Origin: an uncultured Anaerococcus sp.
Lineage (GTDB): Bacteria > Bacillota > Clostridia > Tissierellales > Peptoniphilaceae
Assembly: GCF_943912825.1 (NCBI RefSeq)
Contig: NZ_CALTUX010000006.1
Span: forward strand, 6,277 to 70,276
Direction of reading: 5' to 3'
Length of the DNA stretch: 64,000 nucleotides
The stretch's first letter is position 1; each line of letters begins with the position of its first letter. This document shows, one piece after another, positions 26,186 to 34,852 of the stretch. The notes under the pieces were generated by a model. That model was not told the origin of the DNA and searched no databases. It saw only the letters and a list, made by a program, of their open reading frames with translations. The position numbers and the translations under genes were made by a program.

Positions 26186-27274
26186 TTATAAGTTCGCTTT
26201 AATAATTTCTGCTTGGTCTTGGCATAGCAAGCAAAGCTCTTGGGCCTTGAATATATGCTCTTGAGTCATGGCATTTTCTGTGCCATTTAGAGAATCTAGG
26301 ATCATTTCCCCGAAGAATGGGAAGCCTACTTTGCCATTGGCTCTTATGTGCTCTTCCCCATTTTCATCTACTACAAATACATGATCGCCTGTGGCTTCTT
26401 CGCCTACATTTGTGTATTTTCTAACTTCTATATAACCCTTTGTGCCTGTGATGAAGGTCCTGCCATCTCCCCAAGTTGAAAGTCCTTTTGGGCTAAACCA
26501 GTGGACCTTGTAGAAGAAGCTTGCCCCATTTTCACCTACTAGGGTCGCATCGCCGTAATCTTCTAGCTCTGGTGTGTCTGGGTTATTGTAATTTGCTACC
26601 TTGGCTGAGATAACCTTTGCATCTTCGTTGCCAGTGTAATATAAAAATTGTTCGATTTGGTGGCTTCCTATGTCTGCTAAAATTCCGCCGTACTCTTCTT
26701 TTTTGAAAAACCAATCTGGACGGCTTTCCTTATTTAGGCTGTGTGGGCCAAAGCCTGTTACCTGGAGGACTTTTCCAATCCTTCCTTCTTTGATTAATTC
26801 TCCTGCAAGGATTGCTCCTTCTACGTGGAGTCTTTCTGAGAAGTAGACAAAGTATCTCTTGCCTGTTTCTTCATAGACTTTTTTAGTTTCTGCTAGCTGG
26901 TCTAGACTTGTAAAACCGGTCTTGTCTGTGAAATAATCCTTACCTGCCCTCATGACTTTATTGCCTAGGGCACTCCTTAGATTTGGTATGGCCGCTGCTG
27001 CTACCATATTTATCTCTGGGTCTTCTAGGATTATATCAAGTGAGTCAACTGGCTTAGCTTCTGGAAATTTTTCTCTAAATTCTTCTATTTTTTTAGGGTC
27101 TTTGTCATAGACATAAACTATATTTGCTCCAGCTTCTTTAAGGCCATTGCACATGCCATAGATGTGGCCATGGTCTAAGGCAGCTACTGCTACCTTAAAC
27201 TTGCCATCTTCTACAACCCTATTGGCCTTGCCAACTGGGGCGTAGTTCATGCCGTCTTTTTTATTTACTGCCAT
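26186..27274 (-). CDS. Gfo/Idh/MocA-like protein, atypical motifs
   Basis: About 362 residues with a Gfo/Idh/MocA layout: N-terminal Rossmann-like domain and C-terminal beta-sheet domain. The catalytic-type histidine stretch ADIGSHQIEQFLYYTG is near residue 200. It departs from the family in two places: the nucleotide loop reads ALDHGHIYGMCNG rather than GxGxxG, and the usual EKP motif reads DKTGF. NAD(P) use is therefore uncertain and it might not be a simple dehydrogenase. Start ATG 27272-27274 overlaps the upstream TIM-barrel stop by one base (TAATG), so translation is coupled. Confidence 0.75.
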   Translation of the reverse strand: MAVNKKDGMNYAPVGKANRVVEDGKFKVAVAALDHGHIYGMCNGLKEAGANIVYVYDKDPKKIEEFREKFPEAKPVDSLDIILEDPEINMVAAAAIPNLRSALGNKVMRAGKDYFTDKTGFTSLDQLAETKKVYEETGKRYFVYFSERLHVEGAILAGELIKEGRIGKVLQVTGFGPHSLNKESRPDWFFKKEEYGGILADIGSHQIEQFLYYTGNEDAKVISAKVANYNNPDTPELEDYGDATLVGENGASFFYKVHWFSPKGLSTWGDGRTFITGTKGYIEVRKYTNVGEEATGDHVFVVDENGEEHIRANGKVGFPFFGEMILDSLNGTENAMTQEHIFKAQELCLLCQDQAEIIKANL

Positions 27275-28128
27275 TAGAATAGGTCTCCATAGCCATTTGC
27301 TACTAACCAATCGTAGGAGATTTTTAGTTCATTAAATGGATCTCTGCCATAGGATGAGTCTTGTTCTACTAAAAGATATCTACAACCTGATGCTATTGCT
27401 TGGTCTGCACATTCTTTAAGTGGAAGTGATCCTTGGCCTAGTGGAGCAAATCTTACCCTGTTGTCAAAGGCAAGTCTGAAGGCTTCCATATCTGTCCTTA
27501 ATAAGTCTACATCTTCCATGGTTAGTGGCATTACTTCATAGTCTTTTAGGTGGACTAGTTCTACCTTGCCTGCGTATTTCTTTAGGATATTTACAGGATT
27601 TTCTCCACCTCTTTGTACCCAGTGAACATCTAACTCAAAGCCTAGCTCTGGAGCATTTTCTGCTATGATATCTAGGAGATATTTGCCGTCATATCTTACA
27701 AATTCTACGTGGTGGTTGTGGTAGTAAAGCTTGATTCCTTCTTCTTTTAATTTAAGGGCAAAGTCGTTGGCTTTTTTTGCAAATTCGATTGCTTTTTCTA
27801 GGCTTGCCATCTTATCAAATGGAAGCATGCCTATTCTTAGTAGGTCTGTGCCTACTGCCTTACAATCTGCTACGATTTTGTCAAAGTCAGTGTCTAAAGA
27901 TTCTTGGCCAGGAAACATTGACTCTACTGCTGCTGACATTGAAGCTACTTCCATGTCAAAGTCCTTGCAGGCTCTTATGATTTGGTCAATATTTTCCTTG
28001 CTTGTTTCAACTTGAGATACTTCTACTGATTTGTAGCCGATTTCATTAAGTTTTTTGAAGGTTTCGTAAGGTCCAATTTCCTTGAATGCATCAACTACTG
28101 TTGACGCTTGTACTCCGATTTTAGTCAT
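27274..28128 (-). CDS. TIM-barrel sugar isomerase/epimerase-like protein (YcjR/IolE type)
   Basis: 284 residues of the AP-endonuclease-2/xylose-isomerase-like TIM barrel. Metal-site candidates: EVS at strand 2, KLYYHNHHVEF near residue 134, GFELDVHWVQRGG near 165, VHLKDYEV near 192 and LLVEQDSS near the end (the closing Glu). Relatives include sugar epimerases (YcjR), inosose dehydratase and lyases that act on 3-keto sugars. It sits between two Gfo/Idh/MocA genes with overlaps on both sides (8 bases upstream, 1 base downstream), the hallmark of 3-keto-sugar pathways. Exact reaction not determinable here. Confidence 0.8.
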   Translation of the reverse strand: MTKIGVQASTVVDAFKEIGPYETFKKLNEIGYKSVEVSQVETSKENIDQIIRACKDFDMEVASMSAAVESMFPGQESLDTDFDKIVADCKAVGTDLLRIGMLPFDKMASLEKAIEFAKKANDFALKLKEEGIKLYYHNHHVEFVRYDGKYLLDIIAENAPELGFELDVHWVQRGGENPVNILKKYAGKVELVHLKDYEVMPLTMEDVDLLRTDMEAFRLAFDNRVRFAPLGQGSLPLKECADQAIASGCRYLLVEQDSSYGRDPFNELKISYDWLVANGYGDLF

Positions 28129-29146
28129 TTACTATGTCCTCTTTCTTTATTTCCTTGCCAGTTTCTGATGAATCTATCATTGCTTGGATGATTTGCATGG
28201 TTTCCATAGCATCAGCTAGGTCGCAATAATCATCTGTGTCATTTATGATTGCCTCATAAAATTTGTTGATTAGCTTTTCATGACCTGCCCCGTAGTAGTC
28301 CTTGGTTTGGTCTGATTTATCATCTTCAGCTAGCAGATTTAAGTTTCTGTCAAATAGTCTGTTTTCTTTGACAGTGTATTTTTGCTTTTGTGATATTACT
28401 TGAAGCTCTATTGAATCTGTAATTGAGTAGGCGTTTGTTGCTATAAATAAGCCGTTTACTCCGTCTTCGTATTTGATAAAGGCACTTGCTGTATCTTCTA
28501 CTTCGATTTCTTTATTCATAAGCTTACTTAGGGTGGCTGTTAGGCTTTTCCAATCCTTGCCTGTCACATAGGCCATGAGGTCTAGGGTGTGGATGGCTTG
28601 GTTGATTATTACTCCAGCTCCAGCTTCCTTTTTTGTACCTCTCCATGGGGCCTGCTTGTAATAAGCCATGTCCCTAAACCAGGTGACAAGTCCTTTTACT
28701 GCAAATACTTCTTCTTTGTTTTTTTCAAGTTCTTCTTTTAGTTTTACCACTGTGTTGTTGTAGCGGTTTTGAAAGCAGATACCAAGTTTTTGCTTGCCCT
28801 TATATTTCATATAGTGATCATAGAGGTCTTTTGTTTCTTTATAGCCAATATCTACTGGCTTTTCGCAAAATACGTGAAGGCCCTTATCTAGGGCATATTT
28901 AGAAACCTGCGCGTGAAGATAGTGAGGAAGGCAGATGTGAACTACATCCAAATCTTCCTTATCTATCATTTCCTTATAATCGCTATAGATTGGTGTGATG
29001 TCACAATGAGTGGCATCACACTTTTTTTTGGCAAGGTCTGTATCTATATCACAAACCGCTGCAAGTCTTGCGTGTGGCGATTGATTTATTGAGTGTAGGT
29101 GGATGGGAGATACTGTCCCTAGTCCAATTACTCCAACTTTTAGCAT
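28121..29146 (-). CDS. Gfo/Idh/MocA-family oxidoreductase
   Basis: 341 residues. N-terminal Rossmann loop GVIGLGTVSPIHLHS, CEKPVDIGYKE (EKP motif, catalytic Lys) near residue 94 and INQAIHTLDLMAYVTG (catalytic His) near 177: a full set of family motifs, so a working NAD(P)-dependent sugar or cyclitol dehydrogenase is likely. It overlaps the TIM-barrel gene by 8 bases and lies 4 bases after the upstream Gfo/Idh gene. Confidence 0.88.
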   Translation of the reverse strand: MLKVGVIGLGTVSPIHLHSINQSPHARLAAVCDIDTDLAKKKCDATHCDITPIYSDYKEMIDKEDLDVVHICLPHYLHAQVSKYALDKGLHVFCEKPVDIGYKETKDLYDHYMKYKGKQKLGICFQNRYNNTVVKLKEELEKNKEEVFAVKGLVTWFRDMAYYKQAPWRGTKKEAGAGVIINQAIHTLDLMAYVTGKDWKSLTATLSKLMNKEIEVEDTASAFIKYEDGVNGLFIATNAYSITDSIELQVISQKQKYTVKENRLFDRNLNLLAEDDKSDQTKDYYGAGHEKLINKFYEAIINDTDDYCDLADAMETMQIIQAMIDSSETGKEIKKEDIVND

Positions 29147-29150
29147 AGTC

Positions 29151-30320
29151 TTACTTTCTTTCTTCGAATTTTCCTTCTTCTCTGATTTTTTCGTTTAGAA
29201 GCTCTAGGTACTTATCATCGTCAAAGTCTTTTACGCTTACAGGCTCGCCTAACCAGCTTGATAGGTGAACTGCATTTGCTAGTCTTACTCCGTTGATTCC
29301 TTCTGCTCCATTTGCTAGAAGCTCTTCACCGTCTAGGATGTGAGCCGCAAAGTTTCTCATTACTTCACAGTGTTGGCCGCCCCAAACTGAGTTTTCTTCG
29401 ATTACTTCTACATCATAGAGGTCATCAAATTTCATTTGACCTGCAAAGAGCATTCTTACATCTTCTATAGTCATTCTTGCGTTTAGGTCATTTTCTGTTT
29501 CTTTTAGTCTGTAGATTGTAGCCTTTTTAGAGTCATCTACTACGATTTTTCCGCCGTCACATACGATTTCTAGTCTGTCTGTGCCGATGATTTCGTTGGT
29601 GTTTGTTACAAATACGCCTGTTCTTCCATCATCATATTCCATTATGAAGTGTACTTGGTCATCTACTACTATGTCTCTTTGGTAGCCGTAGTGTACGCTT
29701 GAGTATACCCTGTCTGGTGCACCTGTCATCCATTGGATTAGGTCTAATTGGTGTGGTGCTTGGTTTACAAGGACTCCACCACCTTCGCCGCCCCAGGTTG
29801 CTCTCCATTCAGATTGTTTGTAATAAGCATCTGGTCTCCACCAGGTTGTGATGATCCAGTTTGTTCTTCTGATTGGGCCTAGTTCTCCAGAATCTAGGAT
29901 TTCCTTTAATTTTCTGTAAAGTGGGTTTGTTCTTTGGTTGAAAAATAGAGCATAAGCCTTGTCAGATTTCTTAGCTACTTCATTTAGCTCTTTTACTTGT
30001 TTGGTATAAACGCCTGCTGGCTTTTCATTTAGTACGTTTACTCCGTGCTCTAGGCCATAGATTGCCATTTCTGGGTGAAGATAGTGAGGTACGCAAGTTA
30101 CGATTCCTTCCACAAGACCTGAGTCTATCATTTCTCTATAGTCTTCAAACATTGCTGCTTCTGGGAAAAGCTCCTTAGCTTTTTCAAGTTTTTCTTTGTC
30201 TATATCACATACTGCTGTTACTTCTACATTTGGCACCATATCTTTTGAGATGAAGTTACCATACATTGAACCTTCTGTACCAAAACCAATGATTCCGAAT
30301 TTTAATTTTCTATCTGCCAT
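29151..30320 (-). CDS. Gfo/Idh/MocA-family oxidoreductase, first gene of the operon
   Basis: 389 residues. FGIIGFGTEGSMYG (Rossmann loop), LNEKPAGVYTKQ (EKP) near residue 94, and VNQAPHQLDLIQWMTG (catalytic His) near 180. The Trp-rich ITTWWRPDAYYKQSEWR segment before the His is a substrate-side feature of a clade that acts on larger glycosides (recollection of the pattern). RBS AAAGGAG before ATG. First in a run of genes to 22600, preceded by a 200-base region with a LacI-type operator-like site. Confidence 0.88.
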   Translation of the reverse strand: MADRKLKFGIIGFGTEGSMYGNFISKDMVPNVEVTAVCDIDKEKLEKAKELFPEAAMFEDYREMIDSGLVEGIVTCVPHYLHPEMAIYGLEHGVNVLNEKPAGVYTKQVKELNEVAKKSDKAYALFFNQRTNPLYRKLKEILDSGELGPIRRTNWIITTWWRPDAYYKQSEWRATWGGEGGGVLVNQAPHQLDLIQWMTGAPDRVYSSVHYGYQRDIVVDDQVHFIMEYDDGRTGVFVTNTNEIIGTDRLEIVCDGGKIVVDDSKKATIYRLKETENDLNARMTIEDVRMLFAGQMKFDDLYDVEVIEENSVWGGQHCEVMRNFAAHILDGEELLANGAEGINGVRLANAVHLSSWLGEPVSVKDFDDDKYLELLNEKIREEGKFEERK

Positions 30321-30381
30321 TTATATCTCCTTTTCCTCTTTTATTAATGATAAGTAATATATGCCAATCGTTTTTATCTTA

Positions 30382-30395
30382 CGAAAGCGTTTGCC
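30382..30395. promoter_or_regulatory. LacI-type/cre-like operator before the oxidoreductase operon
   Basis: CGAAAGCGTTTGCC has the central AAnCGnT core of LacI/GalR and cre operators, with mismatches at the outer positions. It lies about 60 bases upstream of the first Gfo/Idh gene. It may answer to the LacI protein of this island or to CcpA (inference). Confidence 0.5.
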
Positions 30396-30410
30396 AATAT
30401 TTTGTAAAGA

Positions 30411-30516
30411 TAGGGAGGGGACTGCCCTCCCTAAGTTTGCCTATTATCTGATAAATTCCAAATCTTATCTTTTTTAGATTTTATCTTATTCCGAGGGAAA
30501 ATCCCTCATTTCCTTT
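30411..30516. other. Two short hairpins downstream of kdgK
   Basis: TAGGGAGGG-GACTG-CCCTCCCTA (30411-30433) and GAGGGA-AAA-TCCCTC (30492-30506). Neither has a clear T-run, so they are weak or processing-type ends for the kdgK transcript rather than classic terminators. Confidence 0.4.
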
Positions 30517-30521
30517 TTATC

Positions 30522-31547
30522 TTATCTTTGAACTCTTCCTGATGTGTCTCCGCCTACAAGTACTTCTACTTCTTCTCTAGACATGTGGTTGTAGTCGCCT
30601 TTGATTGTGTGTTTTAGAGCTGATGCTGCTACACCAAAGTCAAGGGCATCTGCTGGAGTTTTGCCATCTAGTAGGCCTGTGATTAGTCCTGCTGCAAAGC
30701 TGTCGCCGCCGCCTACTCTGTCTACGATTCTTACATCGTATTGTGGAGCTTGGTGGAAGTCTTTGCCATCATAGATTAGGGCTGACCAGCCGTTATCAGA
30801 TGCTGAGTAAGATTCTCTTAAGCTTGATGCGATCATTTCAAAGCCGAATTCTTCTTTCATTTGTTTGAAGATTTCGTGATATGCTTCTACATCTAGCTTA
30901 CCGCTTGTTACATCTAGTCCCTTTGGTGTAAAGCCTAGTGATAGGGATGCGTCTTCTTCGTTTCCTATACATACGTCTACATATTGCATTAAATCTCTCA
31001 TTACCTTTTGAGCTTCTTCTGGTGTCCATAGTTTAGCCCTGTAGTTAAGGTCGATTGATACCTTTGCACCTGCAGCCTTAGCAGCCTTCATTGCTTCTTT
31101 TGTGATTTCTGCACCTTCTTTTGAGATTGCTGGTGTGATTCCTGATGTGTGGAACCATTTAGCATCTTTAAAGATTTCCTTAAAGTCAAATTCGCTTGCC
31201 TTTGCTTCAGCTATTGCAGAGTTGCTTCTGTCATAGATTACCTTTGATGGTCTTGATGAAGCACCTGTTTCTGAGTAGTAGATACCAACTCTGTCTCCGC
31301 CTCTTACGATGTAGTTTGTGTTTACGCCGTATCTTCTTAGGGAGTTTACTGCTGCTTGTCCTATTTCATGGGTTGGAAGTTTTGTTACAAAGTATGCATC
31401 AAAACCATAGTTTGCTAGTGAAACTGCTACGTTTGCTTCTCCACCACCATAGATAGCATCAAAGCTATTTGCTTGTACAAATCTCTCATATCCTGGTGTT
31501 GAAAGTCTTAGCATTATCTCGCCAAGTGTTACTACTTTTTTACTCAT
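30522..31547 (-). CDS. kdgK: 2-keto-3-deoxygluconate kinase
   Basis: 341-residue PfkB-family kinase that phosphorylates KDG to KDPG. Motifs: YGGGEANVAVSLANYG near residue 33, CIGNEEDASLSLGF (N-x-x-E motif) near 195, and DRVGGGDSFAAGL (anion hole and catalytic Asp) near 286. It abuts eda (shared base 31547), so kinase and aldolase for consecutive steps are translationally coupled. Assignment to KDG rather than another sugar rests on this neighbour and on UxuA and UxaC upstream. Confidence 0.92.
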   Translation of the reverse strand: MSKKVVTLGEIMLRLSTPGYERFVQANSFDAIYGGGEANVAVSLANYGFDAYFVTKLPTHEIGQAAVNSLRRYGVNTNYIVRGGDRVGIYYSETGASSRPSKVIYDRSNSAIAEAKASEFDFKEIFKDAKWFHTSGITPAISKEGAEITKEAMKAAKAAGAKVSIDLNYRAKLWTPEEAQKVMRDLMQYVDVCIGNEEDASLSLGFTPKGLDVTSGKLDVEAYHEIFKQMKEEFGFEMIASSLRESYSASDNGWSALIYDGKDFHQAPQYDVRIVDRVGGGDSFAAGLITGLLDGKTPADALDFGVAASALKHTIKGDYNHMSREEVEVLVGGDTSGRVQR

Positions 31548-32173
31548 TATTTTTTTACCTCCGCAATTTTTTCTAAATATTCTCTTGATTTTTGTGCTAT
31601 TTCTTCTCTGCTGCCCTTAACTAGGTTTGATCCTGCTCCTACTGCTACTACGCCTGCATCAAACCAGTCTTTGATGTTTTCAAGGCTTACACCACCTGTT
31701 GGCATGATTTGGAAATGTGGGTATGGGCCGTGGATTGCTTTTACATATGATGGTCCTGGAAGGGAACCTGGGAATAGTTTGATGATGTCTACTCCGTATT
31801 TGTATGCTTCAAGCATTTCTGCTGGTGTTACGCAGCCTGGCATGTAAGGGATGTTGTAGATGTTGCACATTTTTGCAACTTCTTTGTCAAAGGATGGGGA
31901 AACTATAAATTTAGCTCCGTTCATTATTGCTAGTCTTGCTGTTGTTGGATCTAGAACTGTACCTGCTCCAAGTAATGTATCAGCTGGAAGTTCCTTTTGG
32001 ATTCTTTGGAATACTTCTATAGCATTTGGAATTGTAAAGGTTACTTCAAGTGTGTTGATTCCACCATCTAATAGTCCCTTGCAAAACTCTATTGCTTGGT
32101 CTGCTGATTCTGCTCTTACTACTGGAACTATTCCTAGTTCTAGAACTCTTGAAATTGTTTGAATTTTACTCAT
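31547..32173 (-). CDS. eda: KDPG/KHG aldolase
   Basis: 208-residue class I aldolase that splits KDPG to pyruvate and glyceraldehyde 3-phosphate. LEVTFTIPNA (catalytic Glu) near residue 42, LLGAGTVLDP near 67, FIVSPSFD near 90 and DIIKLFPGS (Schiff-base Lys) near 132. Length is typical. It lies 66 bases downstream of uxaC, with RBS AAAGGAGT before ATG, in the same direction. Confidence 0.95.
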   Translation of the reverse strand: MSKIQTISRVLELGIVPVVRAESADQAIEFCKGLLDGGINTLEVTFTIPNAIEVFQRIQKELPADTLLGAGTVLDPTTARLAIMNGAKFIVSPSFDKEVAKMCNIYNIPYMPGCVTPAEMLEAYKYGVDIIKLFPGSLPGPSYVKAIHGPYPHFQIMPTGGVSLENIKDWFDAGVVAVGAGSNLVKGSREEIAQKSREYLEKIAEVKK

Positions 32174-32239
32174 ATATACTCCTTTATTTTTATTTTCTAA
32201 AGGCTTTTGTCTTTTTTTCTGGCAAAGGCCCTTGCCTCT

Positions 32240-33652
32240 TTATAAGTATATTTTTATAAATTTAATTGCGTTGTTATAGCAAATATCTTCTATCATCTTG
32301 CCTAAAAATTCTTCATCGGCTGGATATTCGCCAGCTTCTACTAGGCCACCTACAAAGTCACATAGGATGCGTCTGAAGTATTCGTGTCTTGGATATGATA
32401 GGAAGGACCTTGAGTCTGTAAGCATGCCTACAAAGTTTGCAAGAACTCCTACTGATGAGAAGACTTTCATTTGCTCAATCATGCCTTCTTTGTGGTCTAA
32501 GTGCCACCAAGCTGTACCAAGTTGGACATCTTGCATGCCATTGTCATTGGCCCTGTTGAAGGATCCGCCAACTGTTGCTATTGGATAGTTATCCTTTGGA
32601 TTTAGTGGGAATACCAAGAGTCTTGGTAGGCCGTCATTTTCTTCAAAGGCTGAAAGTAGATTTGCATAATTTTCTGCATATGCTAGGTCGTTTTGTGCGT
32701 CTCCACCCACATCTGCTCCAAGCTTATCAAATAGGACCTTAGAATTATTTCTTATAACGCCAACGTGGATTTCCATTGCCCAGTCAAGTTTTTTGTATTC
32801 TTTTGCTAGGAAAATAGCCATTTCTGTCTTATATTTTTCTTCGCATTCAGGGCAAACATTCTTTCCAGAAAGTTTCTTTTCTACTATCTCATTAAGCTCT
32901 TCTTCGCTTGCTCTCTTGTAAGGAATAAAGGCAAAGGCTTGGTCTGAAGCCATACAGCCTAGTTCTTTAAAATATTCCATCCTATTTACAAGGGCTTTTT
33001 TGATGTCTGTGTAGTTTTTAATTTCAATACCTGATGCATCAGAAAGTTTTTTGATATAGGCAGCAAAGCCTTCTTTTTCGATGTATAGGGCATTGTCTGG
33101 TCTATAGGCTGGGATTACCTTTACCTTAAAGCTTTCGTCCTCTGCTAGAAGCTTGTGGTATTTAAGCTCTTCTGCTGGGTCATTTGTTGTACATACTGCG
33201 GCTACATTGCTCATCTCAATTAGGCCTCTTGGTCTATATTCATCTTTGGCAAGAAGCTCATTACATTTGTCAAATACTTCTCTTGCATTATCCTTATTTA
33301 GTGGATAATCTATGCCGAAGTAGTTTTTAAGCTCTAGGTGGGTCCAGTGGTAGATTGGGTTGCCTATTAGCTTTGGCATGATCTCTGCATATTTTTCAAA
33401 TTTTGCAAAATCATCTGCATCTCCTGTGATGTATTTTTCATCAATACCATTGGCTCTCATTACTCTCCACTTGTAGTGGTCTCCACCAAGCCAAGCGTAA
33501 GTAATTGATGGAAGGTTTTTGTTTTCATAAATTTCCTGAGCCTCTAGGTGGCAGTGGAAGTCGAATATTGGCATTTCTTTGGCATATTTATGGTAAAGAT
33601 TTTGGCCAAATTCATTTTGAATCATAAAATTATCATCTAAAAATTTCTTCAT
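32240..33652 (-). CDS. uxaC: Glucuronate (uronate) isomerase
   Basis: 470-residue UxaC, converting D-glucuronate to D-fructuronate (and galacturonate to tagaturonate). The metal-binding motif FHCHLEAQEI near residue 32, YAWLGGDHYKWRVMRANG near 53, and the C-terminal SYPRHEYFRRILCDFVG are diagnostic. Length is normal. Located between uxuA and eda. Confidence 0.96.
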   Translation of the reverse strand: MKKFLDDNFMIQNEFGQNLYHKYAKEMPIFDFHCHLEAQEIYENKNLPSITYAWLGGDHYKWRVMRANGIDEKYITGDADDFAKFEKYAEIMPKLIGNPIYHWTHLELKNYFGIDYPLNKDNAREVFDKCNELLAKDEYRPRGLIEMSNVAAVCTTNDPAEELKYHKLLAEDESFKVKVIPAYRPDNALYIEKEGFAAYIKKLSDASGIEIKNYTDIKKALVNRMEYFKELGCMASDQAFAFIPYKRASEEELNEIVEKKLSGKNVCPECEEKYKTEMAIFLAKEYKKLDWAMEIHVGVIRNNSKVLFDKLGADVGGDAQNDLAYAENYANLLSAFEENDGLPRLLVFPLNPKDNYPIATVGGSFNRANDNGMQDVQLGTAWWHLDHKEGMIEQMKVFSSVGVLANFVGMLTDSRSFLSYPRHEYFRRILCDFVGGLVEAGEYPADEEFLGKMIEDICYNNAIKFIKIYL

Positions 33653-33715
33653 AAGACCTCGCTTTCTTATATTTTTACATTCAAAGTCCTAGGCCAAGGG
33701 CCTAGTTACTTTGCT

Positions 33716-34786
33716 TTATCTATCTTTTTTATCTAGGGCTTCCCATAGACCGTTTAGGTAAGCAACACCAAGGGCTCTATCATATAAGCCGTAGCCTGCT
33801 CTACCCTCTTCACCCCAGATCATTCTGCCGTGGTCTGGTCTTAGGTAGCCGTCAAAGCCATTGTCATGAAGGGCTTTCATTATTTCATACATATCTAGAG
33901 AACCGCACTTAGAAAGGTGAGCTGATTCGTAGAATTGTTTTTCGCCAGTAAATTTGATGTTTCTAGCGTGGATTGCCCCAACTTTTCCTCTCTTGGTAAA
34001 GTCAGCAATTATTTCAGCAACATTATTTTCTACTCTAGATCCTAAAGAGCCTGTACAGATACAAAGTGTATTTGATGGGCTGTCTACTAGGTTTACGATT
34101 TTTTCTAAATCTTCTGGAGTAGATGTGATTCTTGGAATATCAAAGATTGGCCAAGCTGGATCATCTGGGTGAACAGCCATCTTGATGCCTACTTCTTCAC
34201 ATGTTGGGATGATTCCTTCAAGGAAATATTTGTAGTTTTCTCTTAGTTTATCTTCGTCGATGTCCTTATATTTATCTAAAACTTCCTCTAATTGGGCAAG
34301 TCTTTCTGGTTCCCAACCAGGAAGCTCGAAGTTTCCTGCGCCATCAAGGATTTCATTAACCATATCACGTGGGCTTAGGCCTTCTACCTTGGCTTGGTCA
34401 AAAGCAAGGGTATTTGATCCATCAGGAAGAACCTTGTAAAGTTCTGTCTTAACCCAGTCAAACACTGGCATGAAGTTGTAAATTACTGTCTTAACTCCAC
34501 AAGCAGCGACATTTCTTAGGGACTGTTTGTAATTTTCGATATACTTATCACGACTTGGAAGACCCATCTTGATATCTTCGTGAACGTTGATAGACTCGAT
34601 AATCTCACATTCAAGCCCTACTGCATGGCATTTGTCAACATATTCCTGGAAGACATCCTTCTCCCAAACTTCTCCTGCTTCCCATTCATTCATCATCACC
34701 ATAACTCCAGTAACGCCTGGAATTTGAGCGATATACTCTAATGATATAGGATCATCGTTACCATAGTGTCTAAATGTCATTTTCAT
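33716..34786 (-). CDS. uxuA: Mannonate dehydratase
   Basis: 356-residue UxuA that dehydrates D-mannonate to 2-keto-3-deoxygluconate. [20 protein letters not shown] at the N-terminus, [15 protein letters not shown] near 104, [15 protein letters not shown] (metal) near 203 and [12 protein letters not shown] near the C-terminus. RBS GGAGGAG is just upstream; ATG at codon 3 is an alternative start. The upstream gene is the LacI regulator. The dehydrogenase that should make mannonate (UxuB) is not found as a neighbour. Confidence 0.96.
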   Translation of the reverse strand: MKMTFRHYGNDDPISLEYIAQIPGVTGVMVMMNEWEAGEVWEKDVFQEYVDKCHAVGLECEIIESINVHEDIKMGLPSRDKYIENYKQSLRNVAACGVKTVIYNFMPVFDWVKTELYKVLPDGSNTLAFDQAKVEGLSPRDMVNEILDGAGNFELPGWEPERLAQLEEVLDKYKDIDEDKLRENYKYFLEGIIPTCEEVGIKMAVHPDDPAWPIFDIPRITSTPEDLEKIVNLVDSPSNTLCICTGSLGSRVENNVAEIIADFTKRGKVGAIHARNIKFTGEKQFYESAHLSKCGSLDMYEIMKALHDNGFDGYLRPDHGRMIWGEEGRAGYGLYDRALGVAYLNGLWEALDKKDR

Positions 34787-34852
34787 AGGTGTTCTCCTCC
34801 TTTAACCTAAGCACAATTTATAATAAAAGTCCTTCGACTTCATATAACAAAA

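Noticed and set aside
30411..30433. Hairpin TAGGGAGGG/CCCTCCCTA as part of the structured repeat family
   Set aside because: It shares G-rich arms only; none of the conserved leader or tail blocks of the repeat is nearby.
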